In this document: positions 43,034-51,479 of the stretch, in pieces | How the letters are laid out: each line of letters starts with the position of its first letter | Numbering within the stretch: the first letter of the stretch is position 1 | From: CAYQQQ01 sp964420125 | Lineage (GTDB): Bacteria; Actinomycetota; Acidimicrobiia; Acidimicrobiales; Microtrichaceae | Direction of reading: 5' to 3' | Assembly: GCA_964420125.1 (NCBI GenBank) | Contig: CAYQQQ010000007.1 | Coordinates: 124,001 to 188,000 of the forward strand | Length of the DNA stretch: 64,000 nt | Made by a program: the position numbers and the translations under genes | The notes under the pieces: generated by a model | Told to the model about the DNA's origin: nothing | The model's input: only the letters and a program-made list of their open reading frames with translations | The model's database searches: none

Positions 43034-45231
43034 CCGGCGACGGATCGGTCGCCGATCGCGCCCGAGGTTCGGCTCGCGGCGAAGGGTCGCCCCCGGGGGG
43101 TTCGGCAGGCACGGTCAGCCTATGGGACGACATCCCCTCGGGATCCACCGATCCCCTCCTGCGGCCCGATCCCGACCCCGTGGTGATCGACCCGGCACCC
43201 GACACCGAACCGGACCCGCTCCCCCTTCGGCCATCGGCCGGACTGCCCCACCAACCAGCGCTCGACGGTCTGCGGGGGCTCGCCGTCGCTGCCGTGGTGC
43301 TCTACCACGGCGCCGCGGCCGATCGCATCGACTGGCTGCAGCCCTGGACCAGAGGCGGGTTCCTGGGCGTCTCGGCGTTCTTCACCTTGTCGGGCTTCCT
43401 CATCTGCTCGCTGCTGCTGACCGAAGGCGCCACCAGCTCCGCGGTCTCGCTGGGTGGGTTCTGGCAACGGCGGGCCCGGCGGCTCCTGCCCGCGTCCCTC
43501 CTCCTGCTCCTTGCGGTCACCGCGCTCACGCCGGTGGTGGGGACCGAGGCACAGCTGGAGCACCTGCCGGGGGACGTGTGGGCATCGCTGCTCTACGTGG
43601 CGAACTGGCGCTTCGTGGTCGAAGGGGCGGACTACGCCGCGCAGTTCCAGGGGGCACCCTCACCCCTGAAGCACCTCTGGAGCCTCTCGATCGAGGAGCA
43701 GTGGTACCTCGTCGTACCGCTGGCCGCCGTGGGTGTGCTCGGCCTTCGCCGGCGCGCGCATGGACGCTTCCGGCGGCGGCACCTGGCCGGAGTGCTCCTC
43801 CTCGTGGTGGCGGCAGCCACGGCGTGGACGGTGTGGGTGTCGAGCGGCGAGTGGGACAACCGGGCCTACATGGGCACCGGCACGCGGCTGGCCGAGATGG
43901 CGCTGGGTGCGGTCGCGGCCTGCTCGCTGCATCCGGGTCTCCAGCTCGGTCCGCGGACGCGCCGGGGGGTGGCGGTGGTCGCGCCGCCCCTGCTGGTGGC
44001 GATCCTCGTCACGTGGGCGCTCACCCCGATCGAGGCTCCGTGGCTCTTCCGCGGTGGCTTCAGCCTGCACGCAGCGGCCGTGGCGCTGGTGATCCTGGCG
44101 GCCGTGCAGCCGGGCGCCGCGGTGGGTGGCCTCCTCGGACTGGGCGTGCTGCGCGCACTGGGCCGGATCTCCTACGGCGTGTACCTCTTCCACTGGCCGA
44201 TCGTGTGGTGGGTCACCCCGGAGCGGCTGGGGCTGGACCCCGGTGCGGCCTTCGGAGTGCAGCTGTCGATCACCCTGGTGGTGTCGGTGGTGTCGTTCCG
44301 GCTCGTCGAACGACCGATCCGCCACGGCGGAGCCCTTCCGGGCCGGCGTGCGCTGCTGGGCGCGTCGGGCATCGCTGCGGCCGTGGCGCTCGGGGCCGCC
44401 GCTCTGCCCGATGCCGACCGCTCCCAGCTGTTGGCGCTCGGAGGAGCCCCCGAGCTCGTGGTGCCCACCACCACCCTGCCGGCCCGCCTGGACAGCGCAC
44501 CGGAGGGGGGACCCGGCGCCATGGCCGTGACCACCCTCCCCCCACCTCCGTTGAAGGTCATGGTGGTGGGCGACTCCTTCGCCGAGTCGATCGTGGTGGG
44601 TCTGCAGAAGTGGGGGCTGCTCACCGGCAGGATGTCGGTGATGAACCAGACCATCGTCGGCTGCCCGTTCGGCAGGGGCGGGTCCAACAAGGGCATCAAC
44701 ATCACCCGGAAGCCGCCACCGGCATGTGGGAGCCGCGACGAGCGGATCCAGGCCGCCATCGCCGAGTTCGACCCCGACGTGGTGCTCCTCGCGGGCGGGT
44801 TGTGGGACGTCGCCGCACGACGCCCGCCGGGCTTCGAGAGCTGGACCCACATCGGCGAGGAGAACTACGACTGGTACCTCACCGGGGAGCTCAGCCACCT
44901 GATCGACGTCACCGCCGGCGGGGGGGCGCGGGTCCTGTGGGCCAGCTCCCCCTACTGGGATCCCGTTCCCGGGTCGGTGATCTTCATGGGCAGACCCCCC
45001 TACGTCGAGGCCGACCGGGCACGGGTCGACCGCTTCAACGAGATCCTGGCCTCGGTGGTCGATCCGCGACCTGAAGCCGACGTGGTGGACCTGGCGGGGT
45101 GGCTGCGCTCACAGCCCGGTGGCGAGCTCGACCGGTCGCTGCGTCCCGACGGGGTGCACTTCAGCGAGCTCAGCACCGGCGCGCTGGCTGGATGGCTCGG
45201 TCCGCAGCTACTCGCCGCAGCTGGCCGTTGA
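43030..45231 (+). CDS. Acyltransferase-3 with C-terminal SGNH domain
   Basis: A 733-residue membrane protein. A Pro/Asp-rich cytoplasmic N-terminus (~75 residues) precedes the acyltransferase-3 domain with LDGLRGLAVAAVVLYH (R-x10-H) and GGFLGVSAFFTLSGFLICSLL. After a Pro/Thr linker the SGNH domain has GDS (Ser516) in VVGDSFAESIVVG and the catalytic DGVH (Asp707, His710). It should add acetyl or another acyl group to an envelope polysaccharide. The ATG at 43030 has AAGGGGGA nine bases upstream. Confidence 0.93.
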   Translation: MTGDGSVADRARGSARGEGSPPGGSAGTVSLWDDIPSGSTDPLLRPDPDPVVIDPAPDTEPDPLPLRPSAGLPHQPALDGLRGLAVAAVVLYHGAAADRIDWLQPWTRGGFLGVSAFFTLSGFLICSLLLTEGATSSAVSLGGFWQRRARRLLPASLLLLLAVTALTPVVGTEAQLEHLPGDVWASLLYVANWRFVVEGADYAAQFQGAPSPLKHLWSLSIEEQWYLVVPLAAVGVLGLRRRAHGRFRRRHLAGVLLLVVAAATAWTVWVSSGEWDNRAYMGTGTRLAEMALGAVAACSLHPGLQLGPRTRRGVAVVAPPLLVAILVTWALTPIEAPWLFRGGFSLHAAAVALVILAAVQPGAAVGGLLGLGVLRALGRISYGVYLFHWPIVWWVTPERLGLDPGAAFGVQLSITLVVSVVSFRLVERPIRHGGALPGRRALLGASGIAAAVALGAAALPDADRSQLLALGGAPELVVPTTTLPARLDSAPEGGPGAMAVTTLPPPPLKVMVVGDSFAESIVVGLQKWGLLTGRMSVMNQTIVGCPFGRGGSNKGINITRKPPPACGSRDERIQAAIAEFDPDVVLLAGGLWDVAARRPPGFESWTHIGEENYDWYLTGELSHLIDVTAGGGARVLWASSPYWDPVPGSVIFMGRPPYVEADRARVDRFNEILASVVDPRPEADVVDLAGWLRSQPGGELDRSLRPDGVHFSELSTGALAGWLGPQLLAAAGR

Positions 45232-45240
45232 GCCGGCCGC

Positions 45241-45918
45241 TCACATCCCCTGGGGGAGCATCGACGAGCCGAAGGGCATGGTCGGCTCCGGGTCGTTGAA
45301 CCGACCCCGCCGCGAGAGTGGCCCGTAGCGAGGGGATGCCGAGAAGGGGATCTTCCACCAGATGCGCGGCCCGATGTTGATGTAGTTGAACACCTGCACC
45401 CAGTTGAACCCGACACCGTGGTGCCAGAAGATCGAGGCGGCGTTGTCGAACAGGACGTGGGTGTAGCCCACCTTCACGCCGCGCTCCCGCAGCGACAGGA
45501 TCGTCGTTCGGGCCACGAAGTTGCCGATCTTGCCCCGCCGGTACTCGGGATCGAGGTAGAGGTCGAAGCCGTAGGCCTCGTCGGGGCCGACGCTCACGTC
45601 GATGACCCCGTTGAGCAGGCCGCGCGTGGAGACCATCGAGGCCCAGAAGTGCCCGATCAGCCGATCGCCGTCCAGGATCACCAGCACGTACCAGTCCCCG
45701 GAGTCCAGCCGCTGCGCGGCCATCCGACGCTGCCAGCGCGGAGAGAACCTCGCCAGCAGCGGATCCGAGCTGGAGGTGACCGTGCGGCTGCTCAGTCCGT
45801 CGCCCAGCTCGACGTCGGGCACCTCGGCGGCGTCGATGTCGAGACAGGTGAGGAAGGCGGTGCCGACCTTCGGTCGGTACTCCCCCAGCAGCTGCCTGGC
45901 TCTCTCCCACAGCCTCAT
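45241..45918 (-). CDS. GNAT-family acetyltransferase
   Basis: A 225-residue protein. LDPEYRRGKIGNFVARTTILSL holds the acetyl-CoA pyrophosphate loop (R-x-G-x-G/A type), preceded by YVLVILDGDRLIGHFWAS strands and followed by a GVKVGYTHVLFDNAASIFWHH segment typical of GNAT folds. The acceptor is unknown; the setting suggests an amino sugar or a surface lipid. The ATG at 45918 overlaps the stop of the GT39-like gene by 4 bp. Confidence 0.85.
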   Translation of the reverse strand: MRLWERARQLLGEYRPKVGTAFLTCLDIDAAEVPDVELGDGLSSRTVTSSSDPLLARFSPRWQRRMAAQRLDSGDWYVLVILDGDRLIGHFWASMVSTRGLLNGVIDVSVGPDEAYGFDLYLDPEYRRGKIGNFVARTTILSLRERGVKVGYTHVLFDNAASIFWHHGVGFNWVQVFNYINIGPRIWWKIPFSASPRYGPLSRRGRFNDPEPTMPFGSSMLPQGM

Positions 45919-47288
45919 GGCACCAGGTTGGTCTCCGCGGTCGGCGGGCGGGAAATCCTCGGGCCCGACCGCTGCCACCACGAGCTCAGCGCCACCGCCG
46001 CCAGCACGGCGAACAGCGGCGTCGTGGGCACCTTGAACCGGGGATCCCCGAAGAAGACCACCACCACCCCCACCCCGGCCAGCGTCGCGGCCACCAGGGC
46101 CAGCGCTGCGGCGTCGCGTGGTCTGCGCCACGACCGACGCCCTACGACCACCAGCCCCGCCAGCGCCGTCAGCATGATCGCCGCGTAGTACACGGTGCCG
46201 AGGCCCACCCACAGCCCCCGCCAGGGCGAGCCCAGGAACACGTCGGCTCCGTAGGACTCCACCGCACCCATGCCGTCGGAATCCGAGCGGAAGGTCTGGA
46301 ACAGCTTCTTCACGCTGAGCCACGGCACCTGCTCGGGGTTGTCGGCGATCCACTCCAGGGCACGCCGGCGTGTCTCGACGTCCCGGCGGTACTCGGCGGC
46401 CGGACCGTCGGTGTAGAACTCCCCGGTGTCGCAGGCATCGCGGATCATGAACCCACCGGTGGCGTCGTCCTGGTAGCCGACGCACAGGTTGTCCCCGGTG
46501 TTGGTGGAGATGAGCACCGCGTGACCGAACACGCCGTGGTTGCGAACGGCCCACGGTGTGACCACCAGCACCAACGCCGCGGTGCAGGCACCCAGGAGCG
46601 CTCCCACCCGGCGCCAGCCCATCCCCCCGAGGGCCCAGGCCACCGCCACCGCCACCAGGCTCAACAGCACCTGCGGACGCACCATCGTCGCCCCGGCCGA
46701 GGTGAGCGCCGCCACGGCGACGGCCCACCACCACCGCGTCCGATCCCCCGGCTCGCGCCGGACCGTAGCGGCGGCGAGGCTCACCGCGGCGAGGAACAGC
46801 GTGAAGAGGCACACGAACAGCGACTCCGACAGGAACGCCGCTGCATAGGGGACGAGGTTGGGCCAGCAGGCCAGGAGCAACCCGGCCAGCAGGCCGACCC
46901 GCCGGTCGAACACCAGACGGCCGGTCACCACCACGGCCATGGCCGCAACCCCCCACATCAACGACTGGCTGACGCCCACCAGCCACTCCTGTCCGCCCTC
47001 GAGGTCCGCGGCGTCGATCAGCCCGAGCGCGTCGCCGAGGCGGTACAGCGCGCCCAGGAACATGGGGTAGCCGGGCGGGTAGTAGGCGGTGAGGTGCTCT
47101 GCGATCGATGCGTAGCCGCGGCCGGTGGCGATGCGGATCCCGTAGCCGTGGTACAGCAGCGGGTCCGACAGCCCCGAGGGCGTCCTGGCGAAGGCCAGCA
47201 CCCACACGAGCCTGATCCCGGTGGCCATCGCCCCCACGGCCCAAGTGGCCCGGTCGATGCCCACCCGGGGCACGTCGTCGTCGAACAC
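45915..47288 (-). CDS. Glycosyltransferase family 39-like membrane protein
   Basis: A 457-residue protein with about 10 helices. The first loop holds YHGYGIRIATGRGYASI followed by YYPPGYPMFLGALYRLGD, the pattern of PMT/ArnT-type GT-C enzymes in which an acidic or polar loop and a P-rich YPPGYP motif precede the second helix. It should transfer a sugar from a polyprenyl phosphate. The GTG at 47288 follows a TAGGGT -10 box by 9 bases. It is co-translated with the GNAT gene. Confidence 0.82.
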   Translation of the reverse strand: MFDDDVPRVGIDRATWAVGAMATGIRLVWVLAFARTPSGLSDPLLYHGYGIRIATGRGYASIAEHLTAYYPPGYPMFLGALYRLGDALGLIDAADLEGGQEWLVGVSQSLMWGVAAMAVVVTGRLVFDRRVGLLAGLLLACWPNLVPYAAAFLSESLFVCLFTLFLAAVSLAAATVRREPGDRTRWWWAVAVAALTSAGATMVRPQVLLSLVAVAVAWALGGMGWRRVGALLGACTAALVLVVTPWAVRNHGVFGHAVLISTNTGDNLCVGYQDDATGGFMIRDACDTGEFYTDGPAAEYRRDVETRRRALEWIADNPEQVPWLSVKKLFQTFRSDSDGMGAVESYGADVFLGSPWRGLWVGLGTVYYAAIMLTALAGLVVVGRRSWRRPRDAAALALVAATLAGVGVVVVFFGDPRFKVPTTPLFAVLAAVALSSWWQRSGPRISRPPTAETNLVP

Positions 47289-47297
47289 CGAGAGGTG

Positions 47298-47303
47298 ACC
47301 CTA
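47298..47303 (-). promoter_or_regulatory. -10 box for the GT39-like gene
   Basis: TAGGGT on the minus strand, 9 bases before GTG 47288. Confidence 0.4.
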
Positions 47304-47320
47304 CTGGCGCGGGGCTCGGT

Positions 47321-47326
47321 TAGCCT
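47321..47326 (+). promoter_or_regulatory. -10 box for the membrane protein at 47337
   Basis: TAGCCT, 10 bases before ATG 47337, only 17 bases from the opposite-strand -10 box. Confidence 0.4.
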
Positions 47327-47336
47327 CGACCACTCG

Positions 47337-48989
47337 ATGCAGGACCTCGCCGCTCACCCGGTCCCCGACCGCGCCGCTCTCACCGCCGGCGCGGTCGCGG
47401 CGGGCGTCGTCGGACTCCTGCTGGGGGTGGCGCTGGCCGTCGGGGGCCGCCTCTGGTTCTTCAGCGACGATTGGAACATCCTGGCCGACTACCACGACGG
47501 CGGACTGATGGAACCCTTCAACGGGCACCTCTCGGCGTTGCCCGCCGGGATCTACCAGGGCCTCTTCCACACCGTCGGCCTCGAGAGCTACCTGCCGTAC
47601 CGCCTCTGCGGGCTGCTCGCCCTGGGCGTGCTCGGCTTCCAGGTGGCCCGTTGCGCCATCGGACGCGTCCCTCCCGTGGTCGCGGTGCTGGCCGTGGCCG
47701 CGGTGATGTGGAACTCCTTCGGGGCCACCAACGTGCTGTTCCCCTTCCTCATGAACTTCTCGATCCCCATCGCGGCCATGGTGGCCATCTGGTGGCACCT
47801 CGACCACGACCGGCGGGGCCACGACGTGGCGGCGGGGATCTGGCTGGCGGTGGCGCTGGCCACCAGCGGGCTGGGTGTCATGACGTTGGCCGCGGTGGTG
47901 GTCGAACTGGCGCTGCGCCGGGCACCACTGCACCGCTGGGCGGTGTTCGCCCCGGCCACCCTCGCCTGGCTGTGGTGGTGGCTCCTCCACCGCGGAGCCA
48001 ACGAGATCAGCGGCGACCTCCTCGCCGTCGCCGAGTACGCGCTTCGGATGCTGTGGGGCGGCACCACGGCGCTGGCCGCAGGGAACCGCGCCGGAGGGCT
48101 CGTGGTCGCCGTCGCGTTCGCGGTGCTGACGTTGGTGGCGCTGCGTCGGGGGAGCTTCGGCGCACGCCCTGTCGGTGCCCTGGCCGCCGCCGCGGCGTTC
48201 GTGGGGCTCACCGCCGTGACCCGGCTCGACGTCGTGCCCGCCATCCCGCCCGACGAGCTCCGCTACGGCTGGACCATCGGCGCCTACCTGGTGCTGGCCG
48301 CCGTGTCGATGTGGTCCCCCGCGGTCACGGCGGCGCCACCTGCACCAGCGGGGCCGTCCCGCCCACGCTCGCTCGCCACGGCGGGGGCGGTCGTGGTGAC
48401 CGCGGTGGTGCTGCTGGGGGGCTGGCGGCTCGTCGAGGGCATGAATCGCTGGACCGACCAGGTCGCAGGAGCGGCACCCGGCCTGCGCAGCGTCCTCTAC
48501 GCCACCGAGGCCGCAGGTGCGGATCGTGTCGATCCCGAGGTCGTCCTGCCGCTGTCCTACGTGCCGGTGACCACCGGCGCCTACCTCGATGCGGTCGCCG
48601 ACGTCGGCTCCCCGCTGGAGGGGGCGACTGCAGCGGTGATCGGCGGTCGGGGCGACCAGCGGGACTTCGCCGAGGACCTCTTCTTCGACAGCGTGGAGCT
48701 GCGGATCGAGTCCCCACCCACGACCGAGGAACCCGACCGCTCCCGGTGTGCTCGTGACCTCAGCGCCGAACCGGGTGAGGCGGTCTCCGTCCTCCCGGCC
48801 GTCGAGGCGTCGCCAGGGGACGCCGAGCTCGATGTGGCCCGCTTCGCGGAGCGACCGGCGAGGCGCCTCGGGGACGAGGGACTCGCCCGGTGGGTGCTGG
48901 TGCTGCCCGAGGACGCTCCCGTCGGCACCGATGCCGTGGTGCCCTACGTGCTGCGCACCGACGGGACCCACCTGCTCTGCACCCCGTGA
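47337..48989 (+). CDS. Multi-pass membrane protein, GT-C-like
   Basis: A 550-residue protein with about ten predicted helices and a soluble end from about 395. After helix 1 there is WFFSDDWNILADYHDGGLMEPFNGH, whose acidic DDW loop resembles the donor-binding site of GT-C transferases. The middle is plain hydrophobic repeats; the C-terminus has Cys-containing loops. It is divergent from the GT39-like gene with only 48 bases between their starts. It does not match a named family. Confidence 0.65.
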   Translation: MQDLAAHPVPDRAALTAGAVAAGVVGLLLGVALAVGGRLWFFSDDWNILADYHDGGLMEPFNGHLSALPAGIYQGLFHTVGLESYLPYRLCGLLALGVLGFQVARCAIGRVPPVVAVLAVAAVMWNSFGATNVLFPFLMNFSIPIAAMVAIWWHLDHDRRGHDVAAGIWLAVALATSGLGVMTLAAVVVELALRRAPLHRWAVFAPATLAWLWWWLLHRGANEISGDLLAVAEYALRMLWGGTTALAAGNRAGGLVVAVAFAVLTLVALRRGSFGARPVGALAAAAAFVGLTAVTRLDVVPAIPPDELRYGWTIGAYLVLAAVSMWSPAVTAAPPAPAGPSRPRSLATAGAVVVTAVVLLGGWRLVEGMNRWTDQVAGAAPGLRSVLYATEAAGADRVDPEVVLPLSYVPVTTGAYLDAVADVGSPLEGATAAVIGGRGDQRDFAEDLFFDSVELRIESPPTTEEPDRSRCARDLSAEPGEAVSVLPAVEASPGDAELDVARFAERPARRLGDEGLARWVLVLPEDAPVGTDAVVPYVLRTDGTHLLCTP

Positions 48990-49025
48990 GCCCGCGCCTG
49001 CGAAGCGGGCGACCCCCACCACAGG

Positions 49026-49072
49026 AACTGCCAGGCGTGGGACCACACCGGCGCAGCCCACACCTGCCAGTT
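49026..49072 (+). terminator. Large imperfect hairpin (14 of 16 pairs) between convergent genes
   Basis: Arms 49026-49041 and 49057-49072 pair at 14 of 16 positions with a 15-base loop. It lies 37 bases after the membrane-protein stop at 48989. No T-tract follows. Confidence 0.5.
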
Positions 49073-49102
49073 GCGCGATCTCCGCGTGCGGGCGCGGGTT
49101 CG

Positions 49103-49134
49103 CCAGGTAGCGCGCCGCGCGCCGCGCTACCTGG
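49103..49134 (+). terminator. Perfect 12-bp inverted repeat between convergent genes
   Basis: CCAGGTAGCGCG at 49103-49114 pairs perfectly with 49123-49134, leaving an 8-base loop. With the hairpin at 49026 it fills the 171-base gap before the convergent AT3-AT3 gene and likely ends transcription from both sides. Confidence 0.6.
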
Positions 49135-49160
49135 AGCGGGGTCCGGGGGCGGCGGCGCCG

Positions 49161-51479
49161 TCAGGCCTCGCGCCGCCGCCAGGCGGCCAGGCCGCTGGCC
49201 TCCACGAATCGGAACGAGAGCCAGGCGACGGCGATCGAGGACCCGAGGGCGACCACCGCCTTCAACGCCAGCGGGGCGTCCGGCAGGGCCCGCACCGTCC
49301 ACAGGTACAGCGGGAGGTGCCAGAGGTAGAGCGAGTACGAGATGGCGCCGAACCAGCGCAGCGGTCGCCAGCGCCCGATCGTCGCCACCGCCCCGGTCCC
49401 CCCGGCGGCGGCCGCCACCACGGTGGCCGCCGCGATCGCCACCAGGGTGAAGCCCCCTTCGAACAACCAGGCGCTGGTGGGGGTGGCGACGACCAGCGCA
49501 CCCGCCAGCGCCACCGCGGCCACGACCCCACCGACGCGCAGCGCGCGCTCGCCCACCAGGCGGCTCCGCCACACCAGTGCCGCCGCCACCCCGACGAACA
49601 TGGAGTCGGCACGGGCGTCCGGGCGCTCGTAGAGCGCCTCGAGGTCGACGCCGTGGCGGTAGAGCCAGAGCCGCCACATCGCCACCCCCACCGCCGCCAG
49701 CAGCAGCGCCGCCACCACGCGCTCAGGACGGCGGATGCGATGCCGGGCCCACCAGAGCCCGATGGCCATGAGCACGTAGAACTGGGCTTCCAGCGACAGG
49801 GACCACAGGTGCACCAGCTCGTAGGGCGGTTGATGCCCCCAGCTGAGCTGGAGGTTGGCGGTGAAGCTCAACGCCAGGAGGCTCTGGAACAGCTGCTCCC
49901 CGAGGCCCGTGCCGATGGCCACCGCCACGATGCCCTCGATCACCAGGAAGGCGACCAACGGCGGATACAGCCGACGCGCCCGCCGGCGGGCGAAGTCCCT
50001 GCCGTCGATGGACGGCTCACCCTGGGCAGCGGTGCGGTCGAGCTCACGCAGCAGCACGGCCCCGATCAGGAAGGCGGAGAGCGCGAGGAACACGTCCACC
50101 CCGAGGAACCCGCCTCGCAGGGCCCAGTCGTAGGAGCCGCCGTCCAGGAACACGACGTGGGTGCCCAGCACCGCCAGGATCGCCAGGCCACGCAGACCGT
50201 CGAGCTGCGGCTGGGCGTCCAGGCGGCGGGGCGGCTCCACCGGCGTGCCGCCTCCACGACCGATGGCCAGCGTGGTCGACGGCCGTTCCACCAGCCAGTA
50301 GGTCACCGCCGCCAGGGCCGTGGAGCCCACCAGGACCACGGCGAAGGTGCGCAGGAACGGGGCCCGGAACTCCGAGAAGCCCTGCCGTCGGAACCACTCC
50401 GTGGTGACCCACTGGTGCCAGAGGTACACGCCGTAGCTGGCCAACGCCGCGCCGGTCGCCAACCGGGCGAGCCCTGCGACGGGAAGTCGCCACCGTGGGC
50501 CCGGCCGGCCGAGCGCCAGCGCGGACGGGGTCACCACCCCGACGGCCACCACCAGGAAGAGGAGGTGGCGGCCGTGGGTCTGGCCGGCATCGAACCCGGT
50601 GAACACCGGCGGCAGGTCGAGGTGGGCCGACACGACCCACAGCGCGATCGCTGCGGCCAGGTAGCAGCCCAGTCGCGCCGGCACCCGCAGGGGCCGTGCC
50701 TGGCCCGACTCGAGCAGCACGGCCAACGCCACTCCCGCGGCGAAGGCGTCCAGGTGGTTCGGCAGCCAGGTGAGCAGCGCCCCCCGCACGTCCACCGCAC
50801 CCACGACGGTGAAGTCGAACGTGTCGGTGCCCAGCACCACTGCGCTGCGATAGAGCACCGCCACCGCCACCCACGAGAGGAGCGCGCCCAGGCACCACCG
50901 CGCGCGACGAGCCGGATCCTCGACCCCGGCCCGCTCCAGGAGACGCCGCATCCCGTGGAACCACAACGGCAGGAACCCGTAGAACGCGACCTCGGTGGCC
51001 AGGCTCCACGACTGGGTGATGGGCCCGATCGCCCAGCGGGGGACGTAGACGTGCACCAGCAGGAGGTCCGCCAGCGTCTCACCCCATCCGCCCCGGCCCA
51101 CCGTGATGAGCGTGACTCCCAGCGCCACCCAGTACACCGGGTAGATGCGCGACAGGCGCCGCACGCCGTAGCCCCGCAACGCCGGTGGCGGAGCCCCCTG
51201 CAGCAGACGGCGCAGGAACGGCCGGCTCACCAGCAGGCCCGAGAGCACGAAGAAGACGGTGACGCCCACGTCCAGGCGGGGCAGGACCTGCCGCAGCGGC
51301 GACGACCATCGCTGCGGGTTCACCACGCCGGTGGCGAACGCCACGTGGGTGACCAGCACCCCGCCGGCGGCCACCGCACGGCACACGTCGAGGCCGAAGG
51401 CGCGCCCCGGATGAGCCCTGGCGGGCGCGCCGAGGGACGGCAGCGCGTCGGCGGTCCCGGTCAACTCGGCCACCCCCAT
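49161..51479 (-). CDS. Double acyltransferase-3 protein (AT3-AT3 fusion)
   Basis: A 772-residue protein that joins two complete acyltransferase-3 domains in one chain. Domain 1 (about 27-400) has Arg34-x10-His45 in the first helix and FFVLSGLLVSRPFLRR; domain 2 (about 420-770) has Arg430-x10-His441 in LDGLRGLAILAVLGTH and LGVDVFLALSAFLIG. Both end with the YGVYLWH/YSLYLWH segment typical of the family. No SGNH domain is present. It should carry out two O-acylations or one paired reaction. The ATG at 51479 overlaps the AT3 gene before it by 19 bp. Confidence 0.85.
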   Translation of the reverse strand: MGVAELTGTADALPSLGAPARAHPGRAFGLDVCRAVAAGGVLVTHVAFATGVVNPQRWSSPLRQVLPRLDVGVTVFFVLSGLLVSRPFLRRLLQGAPPPALRGYGVRRLSRIYPVYWVALGVTLITVGRGGWGETLADLLLVHVYVPRWAIGPITQSWSLATEVAFYGFLPLWFHGMRRLLERAGVEDPARRARWCLGALLSWVAVAVLYRSAVVLGTDTFDFTVVGAVDVRGALLTWLPNHLDAFAAGVALAVLLESGQARPLRVPARLGCYLAAAIALWVVSAHLDLPPVFTGFDAGQTHGRHLLFLVVAVGVVTPSALALGRPGPRWRLPVAGLARLATGAALASYGVYLWHQWVTTEWFRRQGFSEFRAPFLRTFAVVLVGSTALAAVTYWLVERPSTTLAIGRGGGTPVEPPRRLDAQPQLDGLRGLAILAVLGTHVVFLDGGSYDWALRGGFLGVDVFLALSAFLIGAVLLRELDRTAAQGEPSIDGRDFARRRARRLYPPLVAFLVIEGIVAVAIGTGLGEQLFQSLLALSFTANLQLSWGHQPPYELVHLWSLSLEAQFYVLMAIGLWWARHRIRRPERVVAALLLAAVGVAMWRLWLYRHGVDLEALYERPDARADSMFVGVAAALVWRSRLVGERALRVGGVVAAVALAGALVVATPTSAWLFEGGFTLVAIAAATVVAAAAGGTGAVATIGRWRPLRWFGAISYSLYLWHLPLYLWTVRALPDAPLALKAVVALGSSIAVAWLSFRFVEASGLAAWRRREA

